Source of the DNA: Multifurca ochricompacta
Lineage: Eukaryota > Basidiomycota > Agaricomycetes > Russulales > Russulaceae
Assembly: GCA_022496185.1 (NCBI GenBank)
Contig: WTXG01000006.1
Location: forward strand, 186,001 to 250,000
Direction: 5' to 3'
DNA: 64,000 nt
How positions within the stretch are numbered: the first letter of the stretch is position 1; each line of letters starts with the position of its first letter. Below are positions 35,127 through 46,800 of this stretch, one piece after another. A program made the translations under genes and the position numbers. The notes under the pieces are model-generated. The model ran no database searches. It saw nothing but the letters and a program-made list of their open reading frames with translations, and had not been told where the DNA came from.

Positions 35127-36747
35127 CAGTGCCTCACAAAACTGAGTCAATGTTTTGCACTTTTGCACTGTTTGTTGAATATCACATCAGCCAAAACAAA
35201 TATAAACAAAGTCTTGGCAGACCATAAAAGGTACCAGATAAGGGTTATGTAATGCAACAATAATTATGTAATTCTGATCAAAACCTGTGGAGCTATGCCC
35301 ATTTCAAATTGGGGACTCATTGACTCAGTTTTGTGAGTGGGTATCAGAAATATCAGAATCTGATGCTCCACCAAATGTACAGCAACCAATCCTTAATATA
35401 TGGTTACCATAGTTATATTAATATTGATGGGACCTGGAATAGAGCTATTTAACCATGGTTTACATTCCCAGAATATTATAATTTCCCAATGCACCCCACC
35501 TCCTCTGCTCAGAAAGAAAACATGCTCTTTCTGGCCTCTGAAGGTCATTCCACTCACACTATTGCCTCCAGACTCAGCCTCAGCCATCCACAGTCTCTAG
35601 GACACTCAGGACCCTCCTTCCCAACCATCAGTCACCTCATTTTGGTCATCCTTCCAAGCTCTCTGCTACCTCTGAACATGCTATCATGATACAAATCACC
35701 ACAGGAAAGGTTGGCAATGCTGTCCAGGCCACAAAGCACATCAATTCCATCATCCCCAACCATGTCTCTTCATAAACTGTGCACTGGGTTCTTAAACAAC
35801 ATTCATTCAAGGCTGTAACAAAGAAGAAAAGGCCACTACTCTCTGCAGTACATTGCAAGAAGCACTTAGCCTTTGCTTTGAAGTACCAAAACTGGACTAT
35901 GGAGGACTGGCATCTGACCCAAACCTGTTGATTTTGGTCTCATCTGACCAAATCACCCTCTTCCAGTCCTCCATAGTCCAGTTTTGGTACTTCAAAGCAA
36001 GGGCTAAGTGCTTCTTGCAATGTACTGCAGAGAGTAGTGGCCTTTTCTTCTTTGTTACAGCCTTGAATGAATGTTGTTTAAAAACCCAGTGCACAGTCTG
36101 TGAAGAGACATGGTTGGGGATGATGGAATTGATGTGCTTTGTGGCCTAGACAGCATTGGTAACCTTTCCTGTGGTGATTTGTATCATGATAGCATGTTCA
36201 GAGGTAGCAGAGAGCTTGGAAGGATGACCAAAATGAGGTGACTGATGGTTGGTAAGGAGAGTTCTGAGTGTCCTAGAGACTGTGGACTGGCTGAGGCTGA
36301 GTCTGGAGGCAATAGTGTGAGTGGAATGACCTTCAGAGGCAAGAGAGAGCATGTTTTCTTTCTGAGCAGAGGAGGTGGGGTGCATTGGGAAATTATAATA
36401 TTCTGGGAATGTAAACCATGGTTAAATAGCTCTATTCCAGGTCCCATCAATATCAAGATAACTATGGTAACCATATATGAAGGATTGGTTGCTGTACATT
36501 TGGTGGAGCATCAGATTCTGATATTTCTGATACCCACTCACAAAACTGAGTCAATGAGTCCCCAATTTGAAATGGGCATAGCTCCACAGGTTTTGATCAG
36601 AATTACATAATTATTGTTGCATTACATAACCCTTATCTGGTACCTTTTATGGTCTACCAAGACTTTGTTTATATTTGTTTTGGCTGATGTGATATTCAAC
36701 AAACAGTGCAAAAGTGCAAAACATTGACTCAGTTTTGTGAGGCACTG
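35127..36747. mobile_element. Fold-back Tc1/mariner element
   Basis: TIR CAGTGCCTCACAAAACTGAG at both ends, flanked by TA (35125-35126 and 36748-36749). The two arms, 35127 to about 35909 and about 35965 to 36747, are near-identical inverted copies of about 783 bp around a spacer of about 55 bp. Each arm carries the 5' half of a Tc1-type transposase gene. Thus the whole element is one palindrome of 1621 bp rather than a normal Tc1 element. Confidence 0.85.
35897..36385 (-). pseudogene. Tc1/mariner transposase, 5' part only
   Basis: On the minus strand the right arm encodes an N-terminal HTH region (EGHSTHTIASRLSLSQSTVS), then in another frame KRPLLSAVHCKKHLALALKY and WKRVIWSDETKINRFGSD. The Asp in WSDE is the first residue of the DDE/D triad. 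The sequence then runs into the palindrome centre, so the second Asp and third acidic residue are missing. The left arm carries the same region in the other direction, with more changes. Not functional as transposase. Confidence 0.8.
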
Positions 36748-37795
36748 TACCTGCCAAACCCACTGCACGGGTATGGGTTTCCATGGGTTGGGAGCTGTAT
36801 ACCTGTACCCATACCCCACAAAACCTGTGGCACTTACCTGTGTGGGTATGAAACCCCTTGACAATCACTAATCTAAATAGGAATTCTGAAGGAAACAGGC
36901 ATGGTGAAGACTTATATTTCAGATACTTTGTTAACTTAGAGGCTTAGGTGCTTGCAATAATGCAATAGCAACTGCTTTATCTATAGCAGATTTAGTGGCT
37001 TTATATACAATTTAGATGTGCTATATCTGTTGAGCTGGTAATGGATCAGAGTAGGCTGGATGGATCAGAGGTGACCAGTGTTGGCAGTACAGGATGATAC
37101 TTACACTTGTTTATTATGATTAGTTATGATTAAGTACATTCCTTATGATCACAGCACAGCACAGTCCTTACAGTATTTAAAGACAGTATTTCTGTACCTT
37201 ACAAAATAGTTGTTTTGACCAGATTTATCAGGCTGCATTTCCACAATATCAGCTACTAAATTAAAGTAAATGAACACATTATCTCACTCATTAATGAATG
37301 TGATTTAATCACATGATCAATCTGAGATGTATATACTCTCATCTTTTGTTTTACAATGTGAGTGGACCACTATCTCGGTATCTCTGTACCAGTACTCTGG
37401 TTTAACACCATCCTTACACTGTAAACTGCCCAGTTGAAGTTTGCAAAAATCCAGATAGAAAGCATGATTCAGCCACCAAAAGCCACAGCCTCAGGCTTTT
37501 CATAGCTTAAGCCTGAGCCATAGGCTGCTGGAAGCTGTTTTCATGGCCTATGTCAGCCTGGCTTTTTCTGGCTCAGCAACAGCTGGCTTATGGCTTTGAG
37601 CTGAGCCATGCACATCACTACTCAAGACTGGAGAGTCTTGAGCTCCTTGTAAACTTACATAGCTCTCTTGACCTGGAATTCACCTCTCTTTTTCTAAACA
37701 CCTGAACTATTTCTAAAAACCTATCAAACTGAGCTTTGAACATAGAATTAGCTCAAGACTAACCTGAACTAACAAAACCTTGATATACAGAAACT

Positions 37796-37959
37796 ATGTC
37801 CACACCAACTATTCCTACTGCTCCTACTGTCTCTGCCTTGTTTACAGAACTCCTGTTCCCTCTGCATCCCAGACAAATCAATGATATTCCTCAAAATGAA
37901 AGACCCAATGTACAGTGGCTCAATGTCTCTTCTATAACCAATAATGCTCCTTGGACTGG
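37796..37959 (+). pseudogene. N-terminus of a gag-like ORF of element X
   Basis: ATG at 37796, 22 bp after the putative LTR end, opens MSTPTIPTAPTVSALFTELL and runs to NAPWTG, where hAT-C begins. The position right after an LTR suggests gag, but no known domain was recognised. The remainder should lie beyond the right end of hAT-C, outside the window. Confidence 0.4.
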
Positions 37960-39397
37960 TAGGGATCAGCAAGGGTTTTCATACCCATGTGGGTAAGTGC
38001 CGCAGGTTTTGATGGGTATGGGTATGGGTATACAACTCCCAACCCGCCAGAAACCCATACCTGCACAGTGGGTTTGGCGGGTATAAGTGGCCATCAGTCA
38101 TTGACAAGATCAGCAGAAATTTAATGTTAAAATACATTTTTAGCAAACAAATGACAATATTTTATTTGATGTATGCTACAGGGCTTTTGTAAATATGTTC
38201 TAGTGTTATCCTATGAAATATCAAAGCAGATCAATGGTGCGATGTAAAATAAAAGTGTTATCAGTGATCCACTCTCTTGAAAATCCTGATGCAACTGTTT
38301 TATTAATGCGTGATCAATTCTGCTGGTCTGGCACTATCTAAAATACACTCTAGACTACTTTAGACTATTCTATAATCTAATTATCAAATTAGTTTACTGA
38401 AACAAGGCCCGCGTGTATCTACAGGCTGCATAGAGCAGCGACTACATTGGACCAGCATATTGGTCTGATCTCCTTCCTATTAAGGAAGGTTGACTTAACA
38501 ATCATGGCACATCTTATTTACTAACGCGTGATCCTTTCCGCCGGTCTGGCACTGTTTATAATCCATACAAAATTATTTTAGACTACTTTATAATCAGATT
38601 ATTAATTTATTTTACTCAAACAGGGCCCGTGTGTATCTATCGGTGTCCATTTCTGCGTAGGGCAGCAACTATCTTGCATCGCGTGGACTGGGTCAGAGTG
38701 GTCCGGACTCCCTTCTATCTAAGAAGGGTCAACTTTACAAGACGCACAAGACACATGCATTATGCAATCACGTGACACCCTCTGGGTGGCTTTCAAGCAG
38801 TCCGGGATGCCAGAAATGCGCACAATAAGATATAGTTCAGTTCTTGTGGTCAAAACAGAAGTGAACATGTACAAAGTAGCAACCTTTTATACTACATAAA
38901 AGCATGACAATAATTACAGTAAATAGTCCTATTTGCTTGTGACAAGATGTGTTAAGGAATGTGTCACATGTGCAATGTGGAATTGTCTCTAAATCAGTTA
39001 ATGGATGCACTTTAGATTATCTTATCACGATCATTAGATCAACTCCACCCAGGTGTCTGGCTGTTTAGTCCTGAACTATCAGGTTGCTACCAGCTCGTCT
39101 CAACAATTCGCAGACACTGTGTCAGTAGATAGAACAATATAAAGTTGCAAGGACAGTCTAAAAGTAGTCTATAATGTATTCTAGAAGGTGCCAGACCATG
39201 TAAATAGACCGCGTGTGATCACATATGTGTCCATAACTGATTGTTGTCTCATTTTGCATTGGACATATTATCTGATCTGGCACTTTGTAGGATAGTAGTA
39301 ATAGGCATATTATTGCTGTATAAGCAGAACTAAACATCTCTGACTACCTCAAGCCTTACACATGCATCAACCTCCATTCTGTGCAGTTATCTTACAG

Positions 39398-39997
39398 TGT
39401 TACAATCCCTGCCAAGTAACCCTCTTTTCTTTACCATCCCCAATACCAATCCCACCTTACCACCCATGTTACACTTCTTGATCACATCTCCATCCTGGGA
39501 TCCGTCACATGCCTTACTCCCTTCCCTGTGACCGTGTTTGTTCCTATTGACTCCGTGTTTGTCTATGATTACAAAGCACTCTCTTATCTTTCATATCTTT
39601 CTTATCCCTTATCTTATGACCGGACACTTACTTAGTTCCCTATCAGAAGCCAGACTTTACGCCGTCTGCTTCCATATATTTGGGCCCACTTGACTCTGTG
39701 TTTCTTATCTCATAGATGCCCACTCGATTACGTATATAAGTCTGCTGTAACTACACTGTAGACCTCAGACTCAACTTATTGAATCCATTGGTGCTTGTCT
39801 TTGGGACATCCCCTTGACTCTTGACTCATTTGTCTCAGTGTTTCTGACACTTCTCCACTCAACATTGTCTTAGGGAACAGCCCCTTTGACTCTGACTCAT
39901 CCCATCTCACTCCAAGAAGCCTTGTTGGTTTCTTATCTGATTACGAATGATACACTGTCGCACAAGTTGTGCAGAACATCCTGCACCAGATGTAACA
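39398..39997 (+). repeat. G1 5' LTR
   Basis: TGTTACAATCCC...GATGTAACA, 600 bp. TATATAAG at 39733-39740 is followed 34 nt on by AGACTCAACTT (39767-39777), the likely RNA start. It differs from the 3' LTR at 21 positions, all CpG-derived. Confidence 0.93.
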
Positions 39998-39999
39998 TC

Positions 40000-40010
40000 A
40001 AGTTGAGTCT
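40000..40010 (+). promoter_or_regulatory. Putative self-priming primer-binding site of G1
   Basis: AAGTTGAGTCT lies 2 nt after the LTR and is the exact complement of AGACTCAACTT at 39767-39777, near the predicted start of the RNA. It lacks the TGG start of a tRNA-3'-end primer site. G2 has the same site at 59383-59393. Confidence 0.65.
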
Positions 40011-40019
40011 CCCCCCATC

Positions 40020-42061
40020 GTGGCTTTGTCCAGCTGCAGTCAGACCTTGTTCAAAGAAGAGCTCATCAACCGCAGAGACGAGAATAATCTTTCACAACAG
40101 ACACTTGGCTCTGCTGTCTGGAAAGACTTTGAAACTGAGTTTGGATACTACGTCTATCACGACGGAAGATACCAACCGGTAGAATATGATGATGAAAAGA
40201 GAGTCTGGTATCGTATCTGATACTCGGAAAGTAAACATTCGTGGGTTACTACTGCTCCTGCTCCACTAGAATTTGGTCTTGGACCATGGAGAGAAAACCC
40301 ACCTGTGATCATCACTGACTCAGAACCAGAAGAATATGTCGAAGAACATAGTGAAGATGCACCAGTATTAGCATTGCCTACACCCCTGGTTGCACCAGCA
40401 GTTGTCACGATCAGAGCCCCTGCTTTGACAACTCCCCAGATATCAATACTGTCAAACAATCATGCTGCTGGTTATACTGACTGTGGTTAGTAGCGGGTTA
40501 GGCTAAAGGACAAGTTAAACTTCAGAGGAAGAAGAACTCTATAATACTATACTACTAACCTAAAGGACAAGTTAACTACACAGAGAATGTTAGTCAAAGG
40601 AAAAGTAGAAAGTAAAGTAAAGACGACTTACACTTCAGAGGAAGAAGAACTCTGAAGTGAAAGGGACGAAACAGACACCCTTATATACCCATGGGGGCCA
40701 GGGGAAATGGTCTGTGCGCACTGGGAATAAGTCCACAAGTGCCGGACAATAAACAGAGAGGGATAAAGGCCATTGGCCAAAGAGATATCACATGCTTACT
40801 GCGCATTACTAAGTCCATCACTAATCAGCTGAGTAAGGTGAGAAAGAAATGTAATAAAGATAACATAAAAAGTCCGATACTCCGGAATCTAATCTAATCT
40901 AATCTACAGCTGAAGCGAACCTTAGATGCCTGAAGCATCTCCAGACACGTCCTGTGTCAACAAATACAGTCCTCAAACACCATCACCCCATTCCATCAGA
41001 ACATGTCGACCATCGCTGCCCAACTCCCGGACCCTGCTCCTCCTGCTCCTGCTCCTCCTCCCCCTGCTATCCCAAACATCCCTCCACCATCTGGACGTCT
41101 CTCAGGCATTCTGCCCCAGACCTTCACTGGAGACTGCTCCCAGAGCAAGAAATTTATGTTGGAGTTCACCACATTCAGAAACTTCAATTGTGACGTTGCT
41201 CAAATCGTCAACCCTTTCCAATGCACCAACCTATTTCTTTCACTTATTAGGGGTGACGCAGTTGACGATTGGACAATGGAACAGCTCGAGTGGCTGAATG
41301 AGCAGGTAGAAAGTGGACGCCATACTACCAGCAAAGGCCTCTGGGAGACTATAGCCCAGAGATTCAAAGATGTGTTCACTGATGGACAGGCAAAGCAAAA
41401 AGCAGCCAGGGAATTGAAATCCCTGTGGATGGAGAAGGGAGATCTGGATGCCTATGTGGCAAAATTCCGAAGCCTGGTGGGTCGAGCAGGTTACGACACG
41501 GACGAAGAGGCAACCTTGGACCTCTTTTCCCAAGGGTTGCCAAACCCGCTTGTCAAGAATATCATTCAGTTCCACCACCCCCATGACTGGGATGAATGGG
41601 TTGATGCTGCTCGATGACAGCAGCAGGATTACCTTGACTTCCAAACTCAATTTGGAGTCAATACAAAGAAGGGAAAAACTCGAGAGCAGTGGAAGACAGC
41701 ATTTGGAGTCAAACCAACGCACACTACCCAGAGGGACCCCAATGCTATGGATACCTCAGCAGACAGAGTCAGGGTGAGAGCCATGCTCACAGAAGATGAA
41801 TGACAGATACTGATGAAGGAAGGGCAGTGCTTCCGCTGTAAAGGACAGGGGCACATGTCCCGAGACTGCCCAAAGAAGGGAGTACGAGTCACAGAAGCCA
41901 CCACTGCGCCTGTAGCCCCTATCCACAATAACCCACCAGCAGTAGACAAATGAACCAAGGAAGAAAAGGCCCAGGATATATGGGCAAATATGATGAAGGA
42001 AAGTGAGGAAGTGCACGCTATTCTTGTTGAAAAGGCGTTTGCGAAGAAGGATTTTTGTTAA
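40020..42061 (+). pseudogene. G1 gag, interrupted by S1 and stops
   Basis: Frame starts near 40020 without an ATG (LSSCSQTLFKEELINRRDEN) and ends at TAA 42059-42061; G2 has the same start context. After S1 it resumes with MSTIAAQLPDPAPPAPAPPP and the capsid region (FMLEFTTFRNFNCDVAQI, LFLSLIRGDAVDDWTMEQLE, LDLFSQGLPNPLVKNIIQF). The nucleocapsid zinc knuckle is CFRCKGQGHMSRDC. In-frame TGAs include 41615-41617 (G2 reads CGA), 41802-41804 (G2 reads CAA, so ancestral CGA) and one after PPAVDK that both copies share. Not translatable in full. Confidence 0.88.
40450..40962 (-). mobile_element. S1, solo LTR of a C1-related Copia element
   Basis: 513 bp TGTCAAACAATC...GTGTCAACA inserted in G1 gag with TSD AATAC (40445-40449 and 40963-40967). 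G2 shows the uninterrupted gag sequence. It shares GGTTAGCGGGTTA, the duplicated CTTCAGAGG-AGAAGAA blocks, the TTATATAC box and GGGAATAAGTCCACAAGTGC with the C1 LTR. Strand is given by that similarity. Confidence 0.88.
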
Positions 42062-42358
42062 GCTCTACCCCATTGGCCTGGGCGTGAGCACTCCATGTCA
42101 CCTCTGTGTATACTAGTTGATTCAAATCTTTAAAAATACCAGTTCATTTCGAGACTACACAGAGGATGGCCAATCGAGACATCCTAGTGGACTCTGGAGC
42201 CACAGACAACTTTATTAGTCCACGACTAATCAGAACCTTAAGCCTAGGGATGCTGGCTCTCCCCCAAGAAAAGAATATCTGGAATATTGATGGAACGGCC
42301 AATCATGCAGGAAAAATCATGCATTACACCGACCTGAATGTCCAAGTTGGGGAAACAA

Positions 42359-42849
42359 TGAATGTCACAGTTAGGTGCGGAACTGTGTCAAAGTCAAACA
42401 AGAGTGGGCCTTTCAAGTCAAGACTCAAGGTCACAGCAAGGTCAAGTTTGGTTCAAGCCCACAATGAAGTCAAAGGACACACGCATGAGAATCAAAGTTG
42501 ACAGCAGAGACACTCAGTCCTGCAACAAGTTCAAGATGATGAAGGCTCTCCAAGTCGCATCTTGGAGAGTTCAAGTGGGGCTCTACTGAGGGAGTTCAAT
42601 GAAGTTGAAAACACCTTGGATTGAACACAAGAGAACAGACTTGGTCTGTCTCTCTACTCTAGTTGGTCTTTAAATACATGTGGAGCTAGCTATGTCATAT
42701 TATGTAGAAGCATCTAGTACTATGATATAATGTCTAATAGTAGATCAAGCTAGAACTATGGAGAATAAGGAGGGGTTAGGCCCTCAGTAAGCAAACACCA
42801 GTGAAACATGATGTCAAGTCATTAGTAATGTCGCAGGGAGAATTCTGTC
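42359..42849. mobile_element. S2, 491-bp insertion in G1, type unassigned
   Basis: G2 and the flanking G1 sequence align across this point (GTTGGGGAA.CAA then CAAAGGTCATTC), so the 491 bp are an insertion. ACAA stands on both sides (42355-42358 and 42850-42853). It starts TGAATGTCACAG and ends GAATTCTGTC, and contains TTTAAATAC. A solo LTR is the best guess, but the ends do not form a clean TG...CA. Confidence 0.6.
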
Positions 42850-43044
42850 ACAACAAAGGTCATTCGTTTCCTGATCACCAACTTAGGGGACGAAGATCTT
42901 ATCCTGGGATATCCATGGCTTGCTGCGTTCGAACCAAAGATCAATTGGGCCAACGTGACAATGGATAAAGATTCATACCCCACCATCATCACATCAATAG
43001 GCTATGATTATGTGATCAGACACCCAACAGTAAGAACTACAAGC

Positions 43045-43548
43045 TGTGAAACAGGCATGTGTGCAGCATACTGACTGTGAGTGGTTAGCGGGTTAAGCTA
43101 GATGAAGACAAGTTACTTCAGAGGTAGAAGAAACTCTATTATACTATACTACACACCTAGATGAAGACAAGTTCTATATACAGAGTTAGTCTTAAGGTAG
43201 TGATGATAGTAGAGAGGACGACTTACACTTCAGAGGTAGAAGAAACTCTGAAGTGTAAGAGACGAAACAGACACCCTTATATACACTTCCAAGGGATGGT
43301 CTGTGCACTGGGAATAAGTCCACAAGTGCCAGACAAAGTCCAAACAACAAATAGAGGGAGAAAGGCCATTGGCCACTACAGAAATCACATGTTACATGGT
43401 GCATCAGTCAGCTACTGTGGAATGTGAGAAAGAAAGTAATAATGATAATGTAAATAGTCCGAAACTCTGGTATCTAATCTAATCCACAAAGTAGCTAATC
43501 TAATCACCTGATGCCTGAAGCATCACCGAACATCTTCTGTGTTCAACA
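43045..43548 (-). repeat. C1 3' LTR
   Basis: Plus-strand TGTGAAACAGGC...GTGTTCAACA, 504 bp. Three differences from the 5' LTR, each TG or CA here against CG there. A purine tract CATGGAGGGA precedes it on the coding strand. Confidence 0.95.
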
Positions 43549-43821
43549 TCCCTCCATGCTGAAGGCATCTGGTCATAGATGGGAAATGAGTTGGATGAGC
43601 ACACTGCCATCACAATTAAATGAGCATATCGCCAGCCAGAGATCCAACTTCTCTAACTCTTTGAGTGCGAGATGGGCGTGGTGTTCAGAGGCATATCGCT
43701 GTAGATTCGCTTATGCAAACTGAAACCATACACACCTCTTGCATCACTCTCGAAGTTGAGAACTTTTGCTCATGGTGGGAAAGTGAGACTGGTATTCAAA
43801 GTCTCCAAATTCCAGCTCTTC

Positions 43822-46800
43822 TCATTTCAGCATAAGTCCAAGTCCATTGACCATGGTTTCAAATGATGCTCTTGGTAGAGACTTAGTAAAGCCATCTGCC
43901 AGCATCTCACCAGTGGGAGTTTGCACTAATTCAATTGTGTGTGATTCAATGTACCCCCTAATGGCATGGTACTTGATGGGTATATGCTTTGACCGCCTTC
44001 CTGTGACTGGGTTTAATGCCAAATCCATGGCACCCTTGTTGTCACAATGGAGTAGTATAGGGGAGGATACCTCATACCCTAATTCCTCCATAAAAGTCCT
44101 GTACCATGCTGCCTGATTTGCAGCCTCAGAGAGGCTCATATATTCGGCCTCAGTGGTGGACTGTGCTACTGTTTTCTGCTTTCTGGAACACCATGAGATG
44201 GCACCATTTTCCAGGAAAAACACGTAGCCTGAGGTAGAGCGGCAGTCCTCTTGATCTCCCCATGAGGAATCTGCAAAGCCATGAAGGCCACTCTCCCCAT
44301 TCCCTCCAGAATACCGCAACTTGCAGTCCTTTGTGCTATTTAGATATTTTAGGACATATTTTGCAAGTCACATATGATCTTGAGAGGGGTTGGAAGCGTA
44401 TTGACTAAGGCGCGCCACAGCAAAACTGATATCGGGTCTGCTTCCAATCTGCACCCATAGCAGAGACCCCATTAACTGTTGATACTTCTTTATTTCAGAA
44501 GTAGATGCCTGGCCTTCAAATTTGACCAGATGTACATCAGCGCCAGAGGGAAGAGGAGTATATACTCGGTTGGAATCCCTCATCCCAAACTTCTCAATAA
44601 TAGATAAAATGTAGGCTGCTTGGTCAATCTCCAGTGTCTTATTAGGATGATCTCTGGTGATATTAACTCCAAGATATGACTGGATTTCTCCCAAGTCAGT
44701 CATCTCATATCGATTAGATAGAGCTGACTTCAGCCACGTTATCTTTTCATTGGAAGACCCAAGTATAGTAATGTCATCTACATAGAGAATGACAAAAAGT
44801 GAATCATCCCCCTCCTTTTGATGAAACACGTATACTCCTGCATCAGAGTACGTCCGAGTGAAGCCCAGTTCATTGAGAACTGCATGGAATTGAAGATTCC
44901 ATGCTCGGGAAGCTTGTTTGAGGCCATATAATGCTTTTTGCAGCCTACAAACTTTGGACTCTTGACCAGCAACGACGAAACCAACTGGTTGCTCCATATA
45001 TATCTCTTCATCCAGATCGCCATGAAGGAATGCCGATTTGACATCCATCTGGTGGATTTCCCAATCCTCTAGTGTAGCTAGTGCTAGTAATAATCTAAGA
45101 GATTCAAATCTGGTGACTGGAGAGAATGTTTCGTTGAAGTCCACCCCTTCTACTTGGGTGAAACCTTTTGCCACGAGCCTAGCACGAAACCGTCCATCTG
45201 GTTTCAGCTTAAAAACCCATTTTGACTTGACAGCCTTTCTTCCTTTAGGAAGATCCTCAAGGCGCCACACATCAAGTTTATCTAAGGCATCTATTTCATA
45301 TTTACATGCCTCAAGCCATTCACTGGCATTGTCAGACTGCATTGCCTCCTGAAAAGTCAGGGGGTCTCTATAAGAGACACCTGCGGCATTTAGCAATTCC
45401 ATATGCCCAAGTCTGGAAGAACCCTGCACGAACTCAGCATTATCCTCATTATAAAATCGAGGATTCATTCGGCGTGAACGTTTGGGATGGGCAGTATCAA
45501 GATCTAGATCTTCCTGCACAGCCCTGTCACGTTGCTGAGAGCGTGGACTTTCCCTGGTAAATACTGGTTGGGAAATTTTGCCAACATTCTTTTTAGATTG
45601 TCTTTTGGCACGGGTTCTCTGGGGGAGTTCAGAAGGTTCCATGATTTGGGATGGTGGTGTCTGATAGATGGTTTGATCATGTGTGTCAAGCTCATTTTCG
45701 GGTGTGGTAGGCTCAGGATTTATTTGAGGAGGTTCCACTACCTCCTGTTCCTCAACCTCGGCGTCCTTGTCTTCAGGAGCCTGAGGAACTGTGGCTATTG
45801 CTGGTTGAGGCTGGACAGGCCTCTCAACTTCTAGTACAAAAGGCGTAACTTTTTCCTTTTGTTTTCCCTTGCTGTCCTTGGCAAGGTTGGATGGGAAGGA
45901 CCCTTCATCAAATGTCACATCTCTTGACAATACGAAGGATCGAGTATGCATGTCCCAAAGAAGATATCCTTTAGAGTGGGGTGCATACCCGACAAAGACT
46001 GTCTCCCTGGCTTTGTGATCCAGTTTACGTCTTTTGTCCTCTGGGACAGTGTAGTAGGCTAAGCAGCCAAATATTTTAAAGTAAGAAACATCTGGAATGT
46101 CCCCATCCAGAAGTTCTAGCGGCGTCCTCCACTTATTAGAACGGATTGGTGTTCTATTGTATATGTGACAGGCTGTTCGCACTGCACATTCCCAGAAACC
46201 AAGGGAAAGACCAGCATGATGCAGCATACTGGTGGCCTTTTCCATGATGGTTCTGTTGAACCTTTCAGCCCTTCTGTTCTGTTGTGGGGAATATGGCATT
46301 GTCAATTTATGCTCTATGCCAGCCTTCTCAAGTATTGACTTCAGCTCCCTATTTACATATTCGCCACCTCGGTCAGTGTGTAAGGTCTTTATTTTCTTGT
46401 CTGTTTTATTTTCCAAGAACGCCTTAATGTTACTGAAGACCGATGTGAAATCACTTTTATTCTTCATAGCAACAACTAGAGCTGTCCTGCTAAAGTCGTC
46501 TATGAAGGTGGCAAGTATAGGTTCCCTTGAATTGAACTACATTGTAAAGGACCAACTAGGTCACTATGAATGACTTCCAAGGGTGCTGAAGCTCTCTTTT
46601 GAGAGGGAGGGAATGGAAGACGGTGTGATTTTCCCATTTCACAGCCATAACACGGCTTGTCTTCCACTTGGCTATTATCAATGCTAAGGCCTTTTACAGC
46701 CTTAGGAGCATATCTTTTGAGGGCCTCTTTTGACATATGACCCATGCGCAAATGCCAGGTATCAAGGCTACTTGATGCAGATTTGTGGGACGCAGTATTT

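Larger units (their letters stand above)
33797..36870. mobile_element. hAT-B, hAT element nested in hAT-A
   Basis: Perfect 8-bp duplication ATCTAAAT at 33789-33796 and 36871-36878. The left end is TAGTAATTGGCAGG and the right end, reversed, TAGTGATTGTCAAGGGG. Its right half (34690-36870, without the Tc1 insertion) is an inverted, diverged copy of the left part of hAT-C (37960-38500), so both belong to one family. Without the Tc1 insert it is about 1.45 kb and has no transposase. Confidence 0.85.
33287..37620. mobile_element. hAT-A, non-autonomous hAT element with long TIRs
   Basis: Flanked by a perfect 8-bp duplication CTCAAGAC (33279-33286 and 37621-37628), the hallmark of hAT insertion. 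The ends read TAGTGTTGTGACAGCC on the left and TAGTGATGTGCATGGC on the right reversed. The inverted repeats extend about 400-500 bp inward (33287-33788 against 37620-37240), including GGCTCGGC/GGCTTAGGC-type subterminal repeats. Removing the hAT-B insertion leaves about 1.25 kb with no transposase, so it depends on a partner element. Confidence 0.85.
33138..37774 (+). repeat. LTR-like unit of element X, split by hAT-A
   Basis: Sequence starting TGTTATGACT at 33138 and ending GAACTAACA at 37774 forms TGTTA/TAACA terminal inverted repeats once the hAT-A insertion is removed, leaving roughly 295 bp. It has TATATAAG (about 33256) shortly before the insertion point. A possible gag starts 22 bp after its end. 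Only one copy lies in the window, so LTR identity is inferred. Confidence 0.5.

Noticed and set aside
41240..42016. Minus-strand open frames of over 80 codons across G1 gag
   Set aside because: They are antisense shadows of gag; the same antisense frames appear opposite gag in G2.
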